64,000 nucleotides of DNA from Kitasatospora herbaricolor (GCF_030813695.1 NZ_JAUSVA010000002.1:8641501-8705500), one strand, 5' to 3'. Counted from the stretch's first letter, positions 33,721-43,060 are shown. The notes: generated from the letters alone by a model not told the origin. Numbers and translations are program-made.

Positions 33721-34089
33721 ATGACGCTCTCGCACCCCGCCGAACGCGGTGACGGCAAGCGCGGCCGGTTCGAGCGGCTCGCCGAAGCCGCCTCCAACCT
33801 CACCGGCTCGCCGGCGTTCTCCGTGTTCTGCGTCCTGCTGGTGGCCGCCTTCTTCGGCGTCCACGCGGCCGGTCTGTCCGCGGAGTGGCAGATCCTGGTG
33901 GGCGACACCATGACGGCGGTCACCCTGGTGCTGCTGGCACTGCTCAAGAACGCCGAGCGCCGCGCCGAGCACGCCCTCCAGCGCAAACTCGACGCGATCG
34001 CGGCCGCCCTGCTGGAACAGCACGAGGGACACCCGGGGGAGGCGCACGAGGAGCTCCGCGAGGCGATCCGGATGGAGGAGCGGCTCTGA
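33721..34089 (+). CDS. Low-affinity iron permease family protein
   Basis: A 122-residue protein has two hydrophobic helices (PAFSVFCVLLVAAFFGVHAAG and VGDTMTAVTLVLLALL), the conserved ALLKNAERRAEHALQRKLD segment and an acidic C-terminus EAHEELREAIRMEE. This matches the bacterial low-affinity iron permease family (PF04120), in which iron transport itself is largely unproven for bacterial members. The ATG follows GGAGGAG. It lies in the stress island, between small stress-type proteins and a SpoIIE phosphatase. Confidence 0.88.
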   Translation: MTLSHPAERGDGKRGRFERLAEAASNLTGSPAFSVFCVLLVAAFFGVHAAGLSAEWQILVGDTMTAVTLVLLALLKNAERRAEHALQRKLDAIAAALLEQHEGHPGEAHEELREAIRMEERL

Positions 34090-34346
34090 GCGCGGCGGCC
34101 CTGCCCCCGCCCACGGCCCGGCGGCGAGCCCGCCGGAGACCCGGGAGGGGCCCCGGCGGCGACCCCGACGGCGACCGCGCGAACGAGCCCACGGACGCCC
34201 CCGCGAGCGATCCCTTCTCCGCCCCGGCGGCGGGTTCGGCAGGTGCGGAGAGACCATGGGGGTGGCGGACCGGACGGGTGAGCAACGGCCCGCTCGCCAC
34301 ATCACCGACCTGACGACGCGGATACGCGGGAAAAGGGGCGTGACGG

Positions 34347-36446
34347 ATGAGCGCGGCGGCCGATGCGTCGGGGACCGGCCCGGGGGCGGCCAGGGTCTCC
34401 CTGTCCCCGCCCGGCGGGCTGCTGGACGTGCTGGGCGTCGCCGCCGTGGTGCTGGACGACCAGGGCCGGATCACGCTGTGGAGCCCGCAGGCCGAGGAGC
34501 TGTTCGGCTGGAGCGCCGAGGAGGCGCTGGGCCGGTTCGCGGCGACGCTGATGGTCGCCGAGGAGGACGTCCCCCAGGTCGTCGAGCTGTTCGCCCGGGT
34601 GATGAGCGGCGGCGGCAGCTGGGCCGGGGTCTTCCCGATCCGGCACAAGAGCGGCGGCACCAAGCTGGTGGAGTTCCGCAACATGCGCCTGCTGGACGAG
34701 CACGGCGGCCGCTTCGCGCTGGGCATCGCCGCCGACCAGGCCGTCCTGGGCACCGTCGAACGGGACGTCGCGCTGTCGACCCGGCTGGTCGCGCAGTCCC
34801 CGATCGGGTTCGCGGTCGTGGACACCGACCTGCGCTACGTGCTGGTCAACCCGGCCCTGGAGCGGATCAACGGCCTGCCCGCCGCGAAGGTCATCGGCCT
34901 GGGCATCCGCGAGGCGCTGCCGTTCCTGGACGCCGCGTCCATCGAGTCGGCCATGCGCGAGGTGCTGACCAGCGGCGAGCCCCTGCTGAACGTGAACACC
35001 ATCGGCCGCACCCCCGCCGACCCCGGGACGGACCACGCCTGGTCGGGCTCGTTCTACCGGCTGGAGGACGCCGCCGGACGGGTGCTCGGCGTGGCCGTCA
35101 CGGTCGTGGACGTCACCGACCGGCACCGGGCGGCCACCGAGGCCGCCCGGGCACGGCGACGGCTCGCGGTGATCGCGGACGCCTCGGTCCGGATCGGCAC
35201 CACCCTCGACCTGGAGCGCACCGCCCGCGAACTGGCGGACCTCGTCGTCCCCGAGCTGGCCGACGTGGCCGCGGTGGACGTCCTGGACGCCGCCCTGGGC
35301 GGCCGGCCCAGTACGGACGCCCCGACCGGACCGGCGACCTTCCGTGCGCTCGCCGTCACCGCGGACCGGCCCGGGGAGGCGCTCGCCGCCGCCGACCCCG
35401 TCGGGGAACTCGCCCGGTACGAGGCCGACCGCCTGGTCACCCGGTGCGTGACCATCGGCCGGCCGATCCTCGTCCCCCAGGTCGGCGACCAGGACCTGCC
35501 CCGCATCGCCAGGGACCGGGACGCCGCCGCCCAGCTCGCCAGGGCCGGCCTGCACTCCTATCTCGCGGTGCCGCTGATCGCCCGCGGCGAGGTGCTCGGA
35601 GCGCTGGACCTCAAGCGCACCCACAACCCGCTGCCCTTCGACGAGGACGACCTCGCACTGGCCGTCGAGCTGGCCGGCCGCGCCGCCGTGTCCATCGACA
35701 ACGCCCGCTGGTACCAGAGCGAGCGCGGCGCGGCTCTCGCCCTCCAGCGGCATCTGCTCCCGCAGGTCCCGCCGCGCCTGACCGGCTTGGAGATCGCCTA
35801 CCGCTACCAGCCGGCCCAGGCCACCCAGGAGGTCGGCGGCGACTGGTTCGACGCCATTCCCGGGGAGGCGGACACCTCCGTCCTGGTGATCGGGGACGTC
35901 ATGGGCAGCGGCATCAAGGCGGCGGCCACCATGGGGCAGCTGCGCACGGCCGCCCGCACCCTCGCCGACCTCGGCCTCGACCCGAGCCAGGTGATGCGGC
36001 ACCTGGACCGGATCACCGAGGGGCTGGGCGAAGCCATGGCCACCTGCGTCTACGCCGTGCACGACCCGCGCCGCGCCCGGTGCCGCCTCTGCAACGCCGG
36101 CCACCTGCCGCCCGTCCTCGTCCCCCGTCACGGCAGCCCCCGCCTGATCGACCTGCCCACCGGGGCGCCGCTCGGCGTCGGCGGCGTCCCGTTCGAGGCC
36201 AGGGACCTCGGCCTGACCGCCGGCGACCTGCTTGTCCTGTACACCGACGGCCTCGTCGAGACCCGGGACCAGCCCATCGACGCCCGCCTCGACCTGCTCC
36301 TGCAACTGCTCGACGACCCGCTGCGCTCCCTGGACGACACCTGCGACCGCCTGCTCGGCGCGCTGCGCCGTCCCGACGACCACGACGACGTCGCGCTCCT
36401 GGTCGCCCGCGTGCTGCCCCACCCGCCGGGCACGCCGTCCGGCTGA
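34347..36446 (+). CDS. PAS-PAS-GAF-SpoIIE family protein phosphatase
   Basis: This is a 699-residue signalling phosphatase. Two PAS domains (about 20-130, with DDQGRITLWSPQAEELFGWS, and about 145-260, with QSPIGFAVVDTDLRYVLVNPA) precede a GAF domain (about 271-455, with LHSYLAVPLIARGEVLGALD). The C-terminal PP2C/SpoIIE domain (about 480-695) carries VGGDWFDAIPG, VIGDVMGSGIKAAA and LYTDGLVETRD with conserved metal-binding Asp residues. It should dephosphorylate a STAS antagonist on sensing a small ligand, gas or redox signal. Candidate targets are encoded at 11.4 kb. It lacks the ANTAR domain of its paralogue at 25.4 kb. A very strong hairpin follows. Confidence 0.93.
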   Translation: MSAAADASGTGPGAARVSLSPPGGLLDVLGVAAVVLDDQGRITLWSPQAEELFGWSAEEALGRFAATLMVAEEDVPQVVELFARVMSGGGSWAGVFPIRHKSGGTKLVEFRNMRLLDEHGGRFALGIAADQAVLGTVERDVALSTRLVAQSPIGFAVVDTDLRYVLVNPALERINGLPAAKVIGLGIREALPFLDAASIESAMREVLTSGEPLLNVNTIGRTPADPGTDHAWSGSFYRLEDAAGRVLGVAVTVVDVTDRHRAATEAARARRRLAVIADASVRIGTTLDLERTARELADLVVPELADVAAVDVLDAALGGRPSTDAPTGPATFRALAVTADRPGEALAAADPVGELARYEADRLVTRCVTIGRPILVPQVGDQDLPRIARDRDAAAQLARAGLHSYLAVPLIARGEVLGALDLKRTHNPLPFDEDDLALAVELAGRAAVSIDNARWYQSERGAALALQRHLLPQVPPRLTGLEIAYRYQPAQATQEVGGDWFDAIPGEADTSVLVIGDVMGSGIKAAATMGQLRTAARTLADLGLDPSQVMRHLDRITEGLGEAMATCVYAVHDPRRARCRLCNAGHLPPVLVPRHGSPRLIDLPTGAPLGVGGVPFEARDLGLTAGDLLVLYTDGLVETRDQPIDARLDLLLQLLDDPLRSLDDTCDRLLGALRRPDDHDDVALLVARVLPHPPGTPSG

Positions 36447-36465
36447 GCCGCCGGGCGGGGGCGGC

Positions 36466-36498
36466 CCGGGCACCGCACGGAGGGCGTGCGGTGCCCGG
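36466..36498. terminator. Strong bidirectional hairpin terminator
   Basis: A perfect 14-bp stem (CCGGGCACCGCACG pairing with CGTGCGGTGCCCGG) with a GAGGG loop sits between the convergent SpoIIE phosphatase and phosphodiesterase genes, 20 bp and 10 bp from their stop codons. It should terminate both. Confidence 0.85.
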
Positions 36499-36507
36499 CC
36501 GGGAGGG

Positions 36508-38034
36508 TCAGCTCCGCGGGGTCAGGGTGACCTGGTCGACGGTCCAGAAGGCGCTGTTGGTGCCGGTGTAGCGGAACTTCAGCTGGGCCGTGGTGGCGCC
36601 CGCCGGGACGCTGACGGTGACGGACTCGAAGGTGTTGGCGTTCGCCCGGTAGGACTTCACCAATTGCGGGGCCCCGCCGTCGAAGGAGATGTAGACGTCA
36701 CCGGTCTGCGGGCCGTCCACCAGATAGTCGGTGGCGTAGCCGACGACCGCGCTGGTGGCGCCGCCCACCGGGTAGACCGGGCTGACCAGGGTGGAGTCGA
36801 ACTGGCCGGCGCCGTGCGTGGCGTCGTCCCACTCGTCGGAGTCGGCCACCGCGAAGACGTCGCGGGACCGGACGTTGGTCTCCCGGCCCTGGCCGCGCTC
36901 GGCGGCCGTCCAGAACTCATCGGTGGCGAACGACCAGCCGCGCCACTCGGTGACGCCGCCGGTGGGCATCGCCGAGTTGTCGATGCTCCACCCCGCCGGC
37001 GGGGTGTGGGTGAAACCGGTGAGGGCGGCGTCGATGCCGCTCTCGTCCACCCGGGTCTGCAGCGAGCCGCGCAGCGCGTCGAAGGCGTCGGGGACCAGAG
37101 CGGGGATCGGGGTGCCGTCCAGGTTCCAGGCCGGGTTCACCGCGACGCCCTCGTGCTGGAGCACGGTCGGGGCGATGTCCACCACCTTCACGTCCCGCCG
37201 GACCGAGCCGGGGGCGTAACCGGCGCCGTCGGCCACCACGAAGGTCTGCCGCTCGACCGCGGAGTTGCCGCCGTGACCGCCCGCGTCGGTGTGGCCGTGG
37301 TCGGTGGTGACGATGATCAGCCAGTCCTCGGAGGCGTACGTCGGACGGGACTTGACGGCGTCGACGACCTGGCCGACGAGGCCGTCCACGTTGTGGATGG
37401 CGGCCAGGTACTGGGAGCTGGCCCCGCCGTAGCCGTGCCCCGCCTCGTCGACCTGGTCGAAGTGCAGGAAGGTGGCGTCGGGGTTGCCGTGGGCGAGGTA
37501 GTCGGCCGCGTCGGAGGCGGTCTTGGCGTCGTTCTCGCTCTCCGCGATCCGCAGGTCGGCCCCGCCGTTGAAGATGGTGTCGGCGACCGGGTTCCAGGAG
37601 GCGACGACCAGGGTGGAGGTCGCCGAGGAGGCGGTCTCCAGCCGCTTGCCCAGGCTCGGGTAGAGGTTGAAGTGCGAGCCGCTGAAGGTGTTCTCCTTCA
37701 CGCCGTGCTTGTCCGGCCACACACCGGTGGCGATCGTCGACCAGCCCGGTCCGGAGACGGTGGGGGAGAGCGGGTCGGCGTAGAGGCTGCTGGGGGCGGT
37801 GAGGCCGTCGGCCATCAGCCCCTTGATCCGGGGGGCGTCGGCGGCCGCCAGACGGTCGTATCTGGTGCCGTCGATGCCGATCACCAGGGTCTTCGCGGTC
37901 TTGCTGCCGTTCGGCAGGTTCTTGTAGGTGGTGGGCTTGGGGGCGGCCTGGGCCGGGGCGGCCGCCAGGGCCAGCGGGGCGGTCGCGGCCGTGGCGGTGA
38001 GTACCGCGAGGAGGGTGCGAACGGGCCTGGTCAT
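36508..38034 (-). CDS. Secreted alkaline-phosphatase-superfamily phosphodiesterase / nucleotide pyrophosphatase
   Basis: This 508-residue secreted enzyme has a signal peptide (MTRPVRTLLAVLTATAATAP, ending near AQA). The catalytic domain (about 40-330) has VIGIDGTRYD for metal binding, DPLSPTVSGPGWST with the probable Thr/Ser nucleophile, DQVDEAGHGYG and TTDHGHTDAGGHGG metal ligands. A C-terminal beta-sandwich (about 350-508) resembles a MAM or carbohydrate-binding module. The family cleaves phosphodiester or pyrophosphate bonds, so phosphate scavenging is plausible. ATG 38034 is used; a TTG two codons earlier has better spacing to AGGAG. The proximity to the phosphonate operon at 42-47 kb hints at a phosphorus theme. 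Confidence 0.9.
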   Translation of the reverse strand: MTRPVRTLLAVLTATAATAPLALAAAPAQAAPKPTTYKNLPNGSKTAKTLVIGIDGTRYDRLAAADAPRIKGLMADGLTAPSSLYADPLSPTVSGPGWSTIATGVWPDKHGVKENTFSGSHFNLYPSLGKRLETASSATSTLVVASWNPVADTIFNGGADLRIAESENDAKTASDAADYLAHGNPDATFLHFDQVDEAGHGYGGASSQYLAAIHNVDGLVGQVVDAVKSRPTYASEDWLIIVTTDHGHTDAGGHGGNSAVERQTFVVADGAGYAPGSVRRDVKVVDIAPTVLQHEGVAVNPAWNLDGTPIPALVPDAFDALRGSLQTRVDESGIDAALTGFTHTPPAGWSIDNSAMPTGGVTEWRGWSFATDEFWTAAERGQGRETNVRSRDVFAVADSDEWDDATHGAGQFDSTLVSPVYPVGGATSAVVGYATDYLVDGPQTGDVYISFDGGAPQLVKSYRANANTFESVTVSVPAGATTAQLKFRYTGTNSAFWTVDQVTLTPRS

Positions 38035-38949
38035 CTTCAAGGGGGACTCCTGGGGAGTTGACGGGGGAGGGATCGCCGGCGCGTCGAGCGGAGCCGACCC
38101 GGGTCGCTGAGGACCGGGGTGGCGAGGGTGTTCGGGGCGGCCTGCGGCCTGGTGCGGGCACATCGGCCACCACCGCTTGCCGGAAAGGGAGTTGACGGTC
38201 GAGCGGATCCTGCTGCACAGGTGATCAGCGGCGTCGGCCAAGGGCGTGGCTAGGTCCGCGGAGTCGGCCCGGTGGGTCGAAGCGGCGCAGTGTGTCGTCG
38301 GGGCGGGCCGCCTTGGGGGCAACCGCCTTCGACGGGCGTCAGTCTCCACGGACTCCGGCTACTGACTCCAGACCGGTTATCGAATCGTTACCGGAGAAAA
38401 GCCACGTAGCGTGTCACTTCATCCGATATCGACTCGACAAACTCCTCAGAGTTCCACGCGAAAGAACAGAATCGCGCAGTGATGGCCGGCGTCCGACGGC
38501 CACTCGATGGGTCGGATCGAAGCCGTTCGGAGTGGGGGCCGCTGTCCTCCGGTTGGTCGGGTGGGTCATGTCGGGGTGCCCGGGCCGACGGAACGGCAGG
38601 TGCCGTGGCCGGGCCGAATACCGGGCTCCGGTGGCGCGAAGAGGTCCGCGGTGTGAAATTTCGCGAACCGCTTGCCCTCGGCGCATTCCGCTCAGGTGAA
38701 AAGAGGGTGAACGTGAGTCGGGGATTACCTCGCGGCAGCTTCGGAGCATTCCGCCCGGCCGTCCCGGGGCGGCGCTCCCGGCCGTCTGCCGGCCCCGGAG
38801 GCGCCGGGCCCGCGATCGCGGGGCGGTCGGCGGGCGCCCGGGGGTGATCGCTCCGGCCCGTCCGCCGGTGCGGTGTCGAACTCCCCGAGGTGCCGGGCGG
38901 GTTAGCTCCGTCGCCGGCCCTCTCCTGGTCGGGCTGCGGCAGGCGCTTG

Positions 38950-38997
38950 CTGCTTGCACATGCTCTAATCCCCGCACTAGCATGCACGATCAAGCAG
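38950..38997. promoter_or_regulatory. Interrupted inverted repeat in the long gap
   Basis: CTGCTTG at 38950 pairs with CAAGCAG ending at 38997, and the inner CATGCT pairs with AGCATG, with a 14-base loop and an asymmetric internal loop of 2 against 6 bases. It could be a regulator-binding site or an RNA stem in a leader. The sequence TTGCAC...TCTAAT inside it also resembles a weak promoter. Confidence 0.45.
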
Positions 38998-39037
38998 TAG
39001 AAGCTCGTCGGTAGAGCACTCGGCCCGCCACGACCGA

Positions 39038-39063
39038 GGTGCCCCAGGGAACCCCCGGGCACC
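39038..39063 (+). other. Hairpin in the leader region of the hexosaminidase gene
   Basis: GGTGCCC pairs with GGGCACC across a 12-base C-rich loop. It follows shortly after the dyad at 38950 and lies about 330 bp before the hexosaminidase start. An adjacent 5-bp CTCGG/CCGAG stem at 39019-39038 precedes it, so the segment could fold as consecutive stem-loops in an RNA. Confidence 0.35.
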
Positions 39064-39396
39064 GTAGGATCCGGGGAGGAAGCCGAGAAATCACGTGTGT
39101 CGTCCCACGCCCGTATGTTCTCCGAATGCTTCCGGTCCCGGCCGCCGGTGATCGGCAATTTCTCTCGCAATAAGCGTGCGCGTCACGATCGGGTATGCCC
39201 CGCCGAAGGGCAGGTCCTTTCCTGCCGCGTCGAGATGTGGGCCTCCCCCCCGCAAGAAGTTGTTCCGCCGGCGAGGACCTGTGGTCGGGTCCGCGCTCCT
39301 TCCTCCCGCAGTTGTATTCCCCTCTTCCCCCCGGTCCGGCGCGGTGCCGCACCTTGCCCCAGGGCGGTGCGGTCCGTCCACATGAAGGAGTCATCG

Positions 39397-41526
39397 ATGA
39401 GGTTGTTTCGTCGGCGAGGCCCTGGCCTCGCCGCTCTGGGTGCCGTCGCCATTGCGACGTCGCTGCTGTCGGGCACGACGGGGGTGACGGCCGCTCGTGC
39501 GGTGTCGGCCCTGCCGGCGATCGTGCCCCAGCCGGTCTCCGAGTCGGCCGGCACCGGCAGCGGGTTCACCCTGGCCGCCGGGACGCAGGTCGACGTGCTG
39601 TCCACCGACCCGGCCGCGTTCGGCGTCGGCGGCTACCTGTCGGGGCTCCTGGCGCCCGCGACCGGGTTCACCCTCCCGGTGGTCAGCTCGACCCAGCCGG
39701 CGGGCAACGCCGTCGTGCTGGACCCGAACGGCCCGGCCACGCTCGGGGCGGAGGGCTACACCCTCACCTCGAACAGCGGCGGCGTCACCGTGACGGCGCA
39801 CGGCGCCGAGGGCCTCTTCCGCGGCGTCCAGACCCTGCGCCAACTGCTGCCGGCCGCCGTGGAGTCGCCCACGGTGAAGCCGGGGCCGTGGACGGTCGCG
39901 CCCGTGCAGATATCCGACTCGCCCCGGTACTCCTACCGCGGCGCGATGCTCGACGTGGCACGCCGCTTCTACCCCGTGGCGCAGGTCAAGCGCTTCATCG
40001 ACGAATCCGCCGCGTACAAGATCAACACCCTTCACCTCCACCTGACCGACGATCAGGGCTGGCGGATCGCGATCGGCGCGCTGCCGAACCTGACCACGGT
40101 GGGAGCCAGCACCCAGAGCGGCTTCACCGGCGGCACCTCCTGGTACTACACCGCGGCCGAGTACCAGGACCTCGTCGCGTACGCCAAGTCGCGGTTCATG
40201 ACGCTCGTCCCGGAGATCGACGGCCCGGGCCACACCAGCGCGGCGCTGGCCTCCGTCGCCAACCTGAACTGCAACAACCAGGCGATCGCCCCGTACTCCG
40301 GCGTCGACGTGGGCATCAGCCTCTACTGCCTCGGCGACGCGCAGCACGTCGCCAACGTCGGCAGCTTCCTGAGCACCGTGATCAGCACGGTGGCGGCGCT
40401 CACCCCGGGCCCCTACCTCCACGTGGGCGGCGACGAGACCCCGCAGGCCACGGCCGCCCAGTACGCCTCGTACGTGTCGGCGGCCGCCTCGGCGACCACC
40501 GCCCAGGGCAAGACCCTGATCGGCTGGCACCAGCTCGGCCAGGGCAGCCTCCCGGCGAACAGCCTGCTCCAGTTCTGGGGCGACGCCGCCGACCGGGCCA
40601 CCGTGGGCACCTCGCAGGAGTCCAAGAGCATCCAGCAGGTCCGCTCCGGGGCCGCGCAGGGCGCCAGGTTCATCATGTCCCCCTCGGACCACGCCTACCT
40701 GGACATGAAGTACGACTCCAGCACCCCCTACGGCCTGAGCTGGGAGGGCTACGTCTCGGCCCAGAAGGCCTACGACTGGGACCCGACGACCGTCACCGCC
40801 AAGACCAACGGCACCTCCCCGGTCGTGCCGGCCGCCCAGATCGCCGGCGTGGAGGCCGCACTCTGGGCCGACCGCGCCTACTCGCCCAGCACCAGCACGC
40901 CGAACTCCGGCAGCCAGTTCCCCGAACCGTCCGTCTACACCGACCACATGAGCTTCCCCCGGCTGCCGGCCGTCGCCGAGATCGGCTGGTCGCCGCAGTC
41001 CACCCACGACTGGACCGGCTTCAGCCAGCGCCTCGCCGCCCAGGGCCCGCGCTGGACGGCCGCGGGCATCGCCTTCTACGCCGCCCCCGACATCACCTGG
41101 CCGAGCACCCCCGGCACCCTGAACGGCGTGCACACCGTCACCACCGGCGGCCAGGCCCTGGACGACCCGGCCAGCTCCACCAGCAACGGCCTCCAGCTGG
41201 ACACCTGGGCACTGCACGGCGGCAGCAACCAGAAGTGGACCTTCACCCAGCAGTCCGACGGCTCCTACACGCTCGTCAACGGCGCCTCCGGTCTCTGCCT
41301 CGACGTGAACGGCGGCTCGATGTCCGCCGGCGCGGCCGTGATCCAGTACACCTGCAGCGGCGGCCTCAACCAGCGCTGGCAGGCCGTGGCACTGGCCGGC
41401 GGCGGCTACACCCTGGCCTCGGCCAAGAGCGGGCTGCTGCTGACCACCGCCTCCACCGCCAACGGCGCCCTGGTGACCCAGCAGAACAACACCAACGCGG
41501 CTCTGCAGCACTGGACCATCAGCTGA
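39397..41526 (+). CDS. Secreted GH20 beta-N-acetylhexosaminidase with ricin B lectin domain
   Basis: A 709-residue secreted enzyme begins with a signal peptide (MRLFRRRGPGLAALGAVAIA). A GH20b domain (about 45-165) precedes the TIM-barrel catalytic domain, which contains HLHLTDDQGWRIAI and the catalytic pair D346-E347 in GGDETP. The C-terminal part (about 571-709) is a ricin trefoil with NQKW, NQRW and LQHW motifs. GH20 enzymes release N-acetylglucosamine from chitin or glycan ends by substrate-assisted catalysis. The start has GAAGGAG upstream; an ATG five codons earlier is weaker. It is monocistronic and ends at a strong terminator. Streptomycete GH20 genes are often controlled by DasR, but no clear dre site was found. 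Confidence 0.94.
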   Translation: MRLFRRRGPGLAALGAVAIATSLLSGTTGVTAARAVSALPAIVPQPVSESAGTGSGFTLAAGTQVDVLSTDPAAFGVGGYLSGLLAPATGFTLPVVSSTQPAGNAVVLDPNGPATLGAEGYTLTSNSGGVTVTAHGAEGLFRGVQTLRQLLPAAVESPTVKPGPWTVAPVQISDSPRYSYRGAMLDVARRFYPVAQVKRFIDESAAYKINTLHLHLTDDQGWRIAIGALPNLTTVGASTQSGFTGGTSWYYTAAEYQDLVAYAKSRFMTLVPEIDGPGHTSAALASVANLNCNNQAIAPYSGVDVGISLYCLGDAQHVANVGSFLSTVISTVAALTPGPYLHVGGDETPQATAAQYASYVSAAASATTAQGKTLIGWHQLGQGSLPANSLLQFWGDAADRATVGTSQESKSIQQVRSGAAQGARFIMSPSDHAYLDMKYDSSTPYGLSWEGYVSAQKAYDWDPTTVTAKTNGTSPVVPAAQIAGVEAALWADRAYSPSTSTPNSGSQFPEPSVYTDHMSFPRLPAVAEIGWSPQSTHDWTGFSQRLAAQGPRWTAAGIAFYAAPDITWPSTPGTLNGVHTVTTGGQALDDPASSTSNGLQLDTWALHGGSNQKWTFTQQSDGSYTLVNGASGLCLDVNGGSMSAGAAVIQYTCSGGLNQRWQAVALAGGGYTLASAKSGLLLTTASTANGALVTQQNNTNAALQHWTIS

Positions 41527-41918
41527 CCTGACCGCATGTGACCTGACCCGACCCGACCCGACCTGACCCGACCCGGGCCTGGTCGGCCCGAAAGGGCGCC
41601 CGCTCCGTCCGAGCGGGCGCCCCGCCGGCGTTGCGTCGGGTCGGGGCAGTTGCGTTCACCGTGCAGTCTTCGGCTCGATTTCCGACGGGGCATCCGATGA
41701 TGTTCCGTCAGATTTTTTCGTTCGTACCGCGGTTGAGCGGCCATCGGCGGCATCGACCCTTCGAGCGGTGGTACAGGCGGGCCCCGCCGTCACCCCGTGG
41801 CCCGCACTCCGGAGTGTCCGGAAAAGGTCACGGATGGATAACCGGTCTGGGCCAAAGTTAACAGTCCCGTCACAACCTGCTTGCCTGCCATACATCTTCC
41901 GGACCAACTCTGTTCCCC
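41527..41918. other. Intergenic region with terminator and phosphonate-operon promoter region
   Basis: It begins with imperfect GACCTGACCC direct repeats (41523-41575), then the terminator hairpin. From about 41640 the DNA becomes AT-richer, with a TTTTTT run near 41710 and the perfect palindrome ACTCCGGAGT at 41809-41818. This portion probably holds the promoter of the operon beginning at 41919. No gene is seen. Confidence 0.5.
41594..41622 (+). terminator. Strong hairpin terminator after the hexosaminidase gene
   Basis: A perfect 12-bp stem (GGGCGCCCGCTC pairing with GAGCGGGCGCCC) closes a CGTCC loop, 68 bp after the stop codon. Its stability makes it a clear terminator despite the missing U-tract. 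Confidence 0.88.
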
Positions 41919-43040
41919 GTGCGAATCATCATTGTTGGAGCAGGCGTCCTGGGCAGCATGCATGCCTGGCACGCAGTCGAACGCGGCCACGAGGTCGTCC
42001 ACATCGAGCGCGAGTCGCAGGCCCGCGGCGCCTCGGTACGCAACTTCGGCCTGGTCTGGGTCGGCGGCCGGGCGGGCGGGGAGGAGCTGGCGACCGCACT
42101 GCGGGCCCGCGAGCTCTGGGAGGAGATCGGCGCCCGCGTCCCCGGGCTCGGCTTCCGCGGCAACGGATCGCTGACCGTCGTCCGGACCGAGGCCGAACTC
42201 GCCGTTGCCGAGCAGGCCCTGAAGCTCCCCGACGCCGAGGCCCGCGGTCTGCGGCTGCTGGACGCCGAGGAGACCCGGGCCGCCAACCCCGCGCTGCGCG
42301 GCCGGCTGCTCGGCGCCCTGTGGTGCGGCCGCGACGGCGCCGTCGAGCCCAGGGTCGCGCAGCCCGCCCTGCGGGCCGAGCTGGAGCGCTCGGGCCGCTA
42401 CACCTTCCTGCCCGACCGGGAGGTGCGCGAGGTGGTCGGCCCCGCGGCCGTGCGCGACGACCGGGGCCGGACCCACAGCGGCGACGCCGTGGTGCTCTGC
42501 ACCGGCGCGTGGCTCGGCGGCCTGGTCCGCGAGCTGGCCCCCGAACTGCCGGTCCGCCGGGTGCGCCTGCAGATGATGCAGACCGACCCGCTCGGCGAGC
42601 GGCTGACCACCTCCGTCGCCGACGGAGACAGCTTCCGCTACTACCCCGCCTACGCCGGCAGCGCCCTGGACACCCTCGCCGCCGTCCAGCCGCAGGAGGC
42701 CACCGCCGCCGAACACAGGATGCAACTGCTGATGGTGCAGCGCGCCGACGGGGGACTGACCATCGGCGACACCCACGAGTACGAGCATCCCTTCGGCTTC
42801 GACGTGGTGGAGGAGCCCTACGAGCACCTCGCCACCGTCGTCGCGGACCTGCTCGGCCGCCCGCTGCCCCGGATCCGCCACCGCTGGGCGGGCGTCTACG
42901 CCCAGTGCACCGACACCACCCGGGTCGTCCACCGCCAGCAGGTCGGTGACGGGACCTGGCTGGTCACCGGCCCCGGCGGGCGCGGCATGACCTGTTCCCC
43001 GGCCATCGCCGAGACCACCGCCGACATCCTCGGCCTCTGA
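41919..43040 (+). CDS. FAD-dependent oxidoreductase (TIGR03364 type) of phosphonate utilisation
   Basis: A 373-residue D-amino-acid-oxidase-fold flavoprotein starts at GTG. The N-terminal RIIIVGAGVLGSMHAWHAVE is the dinucleotide-binding motif, ASVRNFGLVWVGG follows, the middle contains VVLCTGAWLGGLV, and the C-terminal GPGGRGMTCSPAIAE binds FAD. TIGR03364 proteins are found beside phosphonatase-like hydrolases and aminoethylphosphonate importers and are proposed to oxidise an aminophosphonate, such as 2-aminoethylphosphonate or an N-methyl form, to the aldehyde. That would replace the PhnW transaminase, which is absent here. It is the first gene of a tightly packed operon. Confidence 0.88.
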   Translation: MRIIIVGAGVLGSMHAWHAVERGHEVVHIERESQARGASVRNFGLVWVGGRAGGEELATALRARELWEEIGARVPGLGFRGNGSLTVVRTEAELAVAEQALKLPDAEARGLRLLDAEETRAANPALRGRLLGALWCGRDGAVEPRVAQPALRAELERSGRYTFLPDREVREVVGPAAVRDDRGRTHSGDAVVLCTGAWLGGLVRELAPELPVRRVRLQMMQTDPLGERLTTSVADGDSFRYYPAYAGSALDTLAAVQPQEATAAEHRMQLLMVQRADGGLTIGDTHEYEHPFGFDVVEEPYEHLATVVADLLGRPLPRIRHRWAGVYAQCTDTTRVVHRQQVGDGTWLVTGPGGRGMTCSPAIAETTADILGL

Positions 43041-43060
43041 AACACCACAGGAGCTCAACC

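Larger units (their letters stand above)
38035..39396. other. Long non-coding gap with AT-richer, structured segments
   Basis: This is 1.36 kb without a convincing gene between a leftward phosphodiesterase and a rightward hexosaminidase. Segments near 38340-38470, 38640-38730 and 38940-39200 are visibly less GC-rich than the surroundings. Open frames crossing it have poor codon bias. It contains an interrupted dyad at 38950-38997 and a 7-bp hairpin at 39038-39063. Possible contents are long leaders, operators or a small RNA; none is proven. Confidence 0.5.

Noticed and set aside
38650..38850. Short open frame starting GTGAAATTTCGCG with GAAGAGG upstream
   Set aside because: The peptide is low in conserved character and codon bias decays after about 30 codons; it is not supported as a gene.
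39000..39040. tRNA-like segment (AGCTCGTCGGTAGAGCA)
   Set aside because: It resembles a D-arm, but no T-arm TTCGAATC, acceptor stem or CCA end can be paired, so it is not a tRNA gene.
39097..39396. Upstream extension of the hexosaminidase reading frame
   Set aside because: The extension adds unrelated sequence before a clear signal peptide, and GAAGGAG marks the start at 39397.
41654..41660. GTTCACC resembling a PHO box near the phosphonate operon
   Set aside because: Only one 7-base half is present, about 260 bp from the operon start, without the 11-bp direct repeats needed for PhoP binding.
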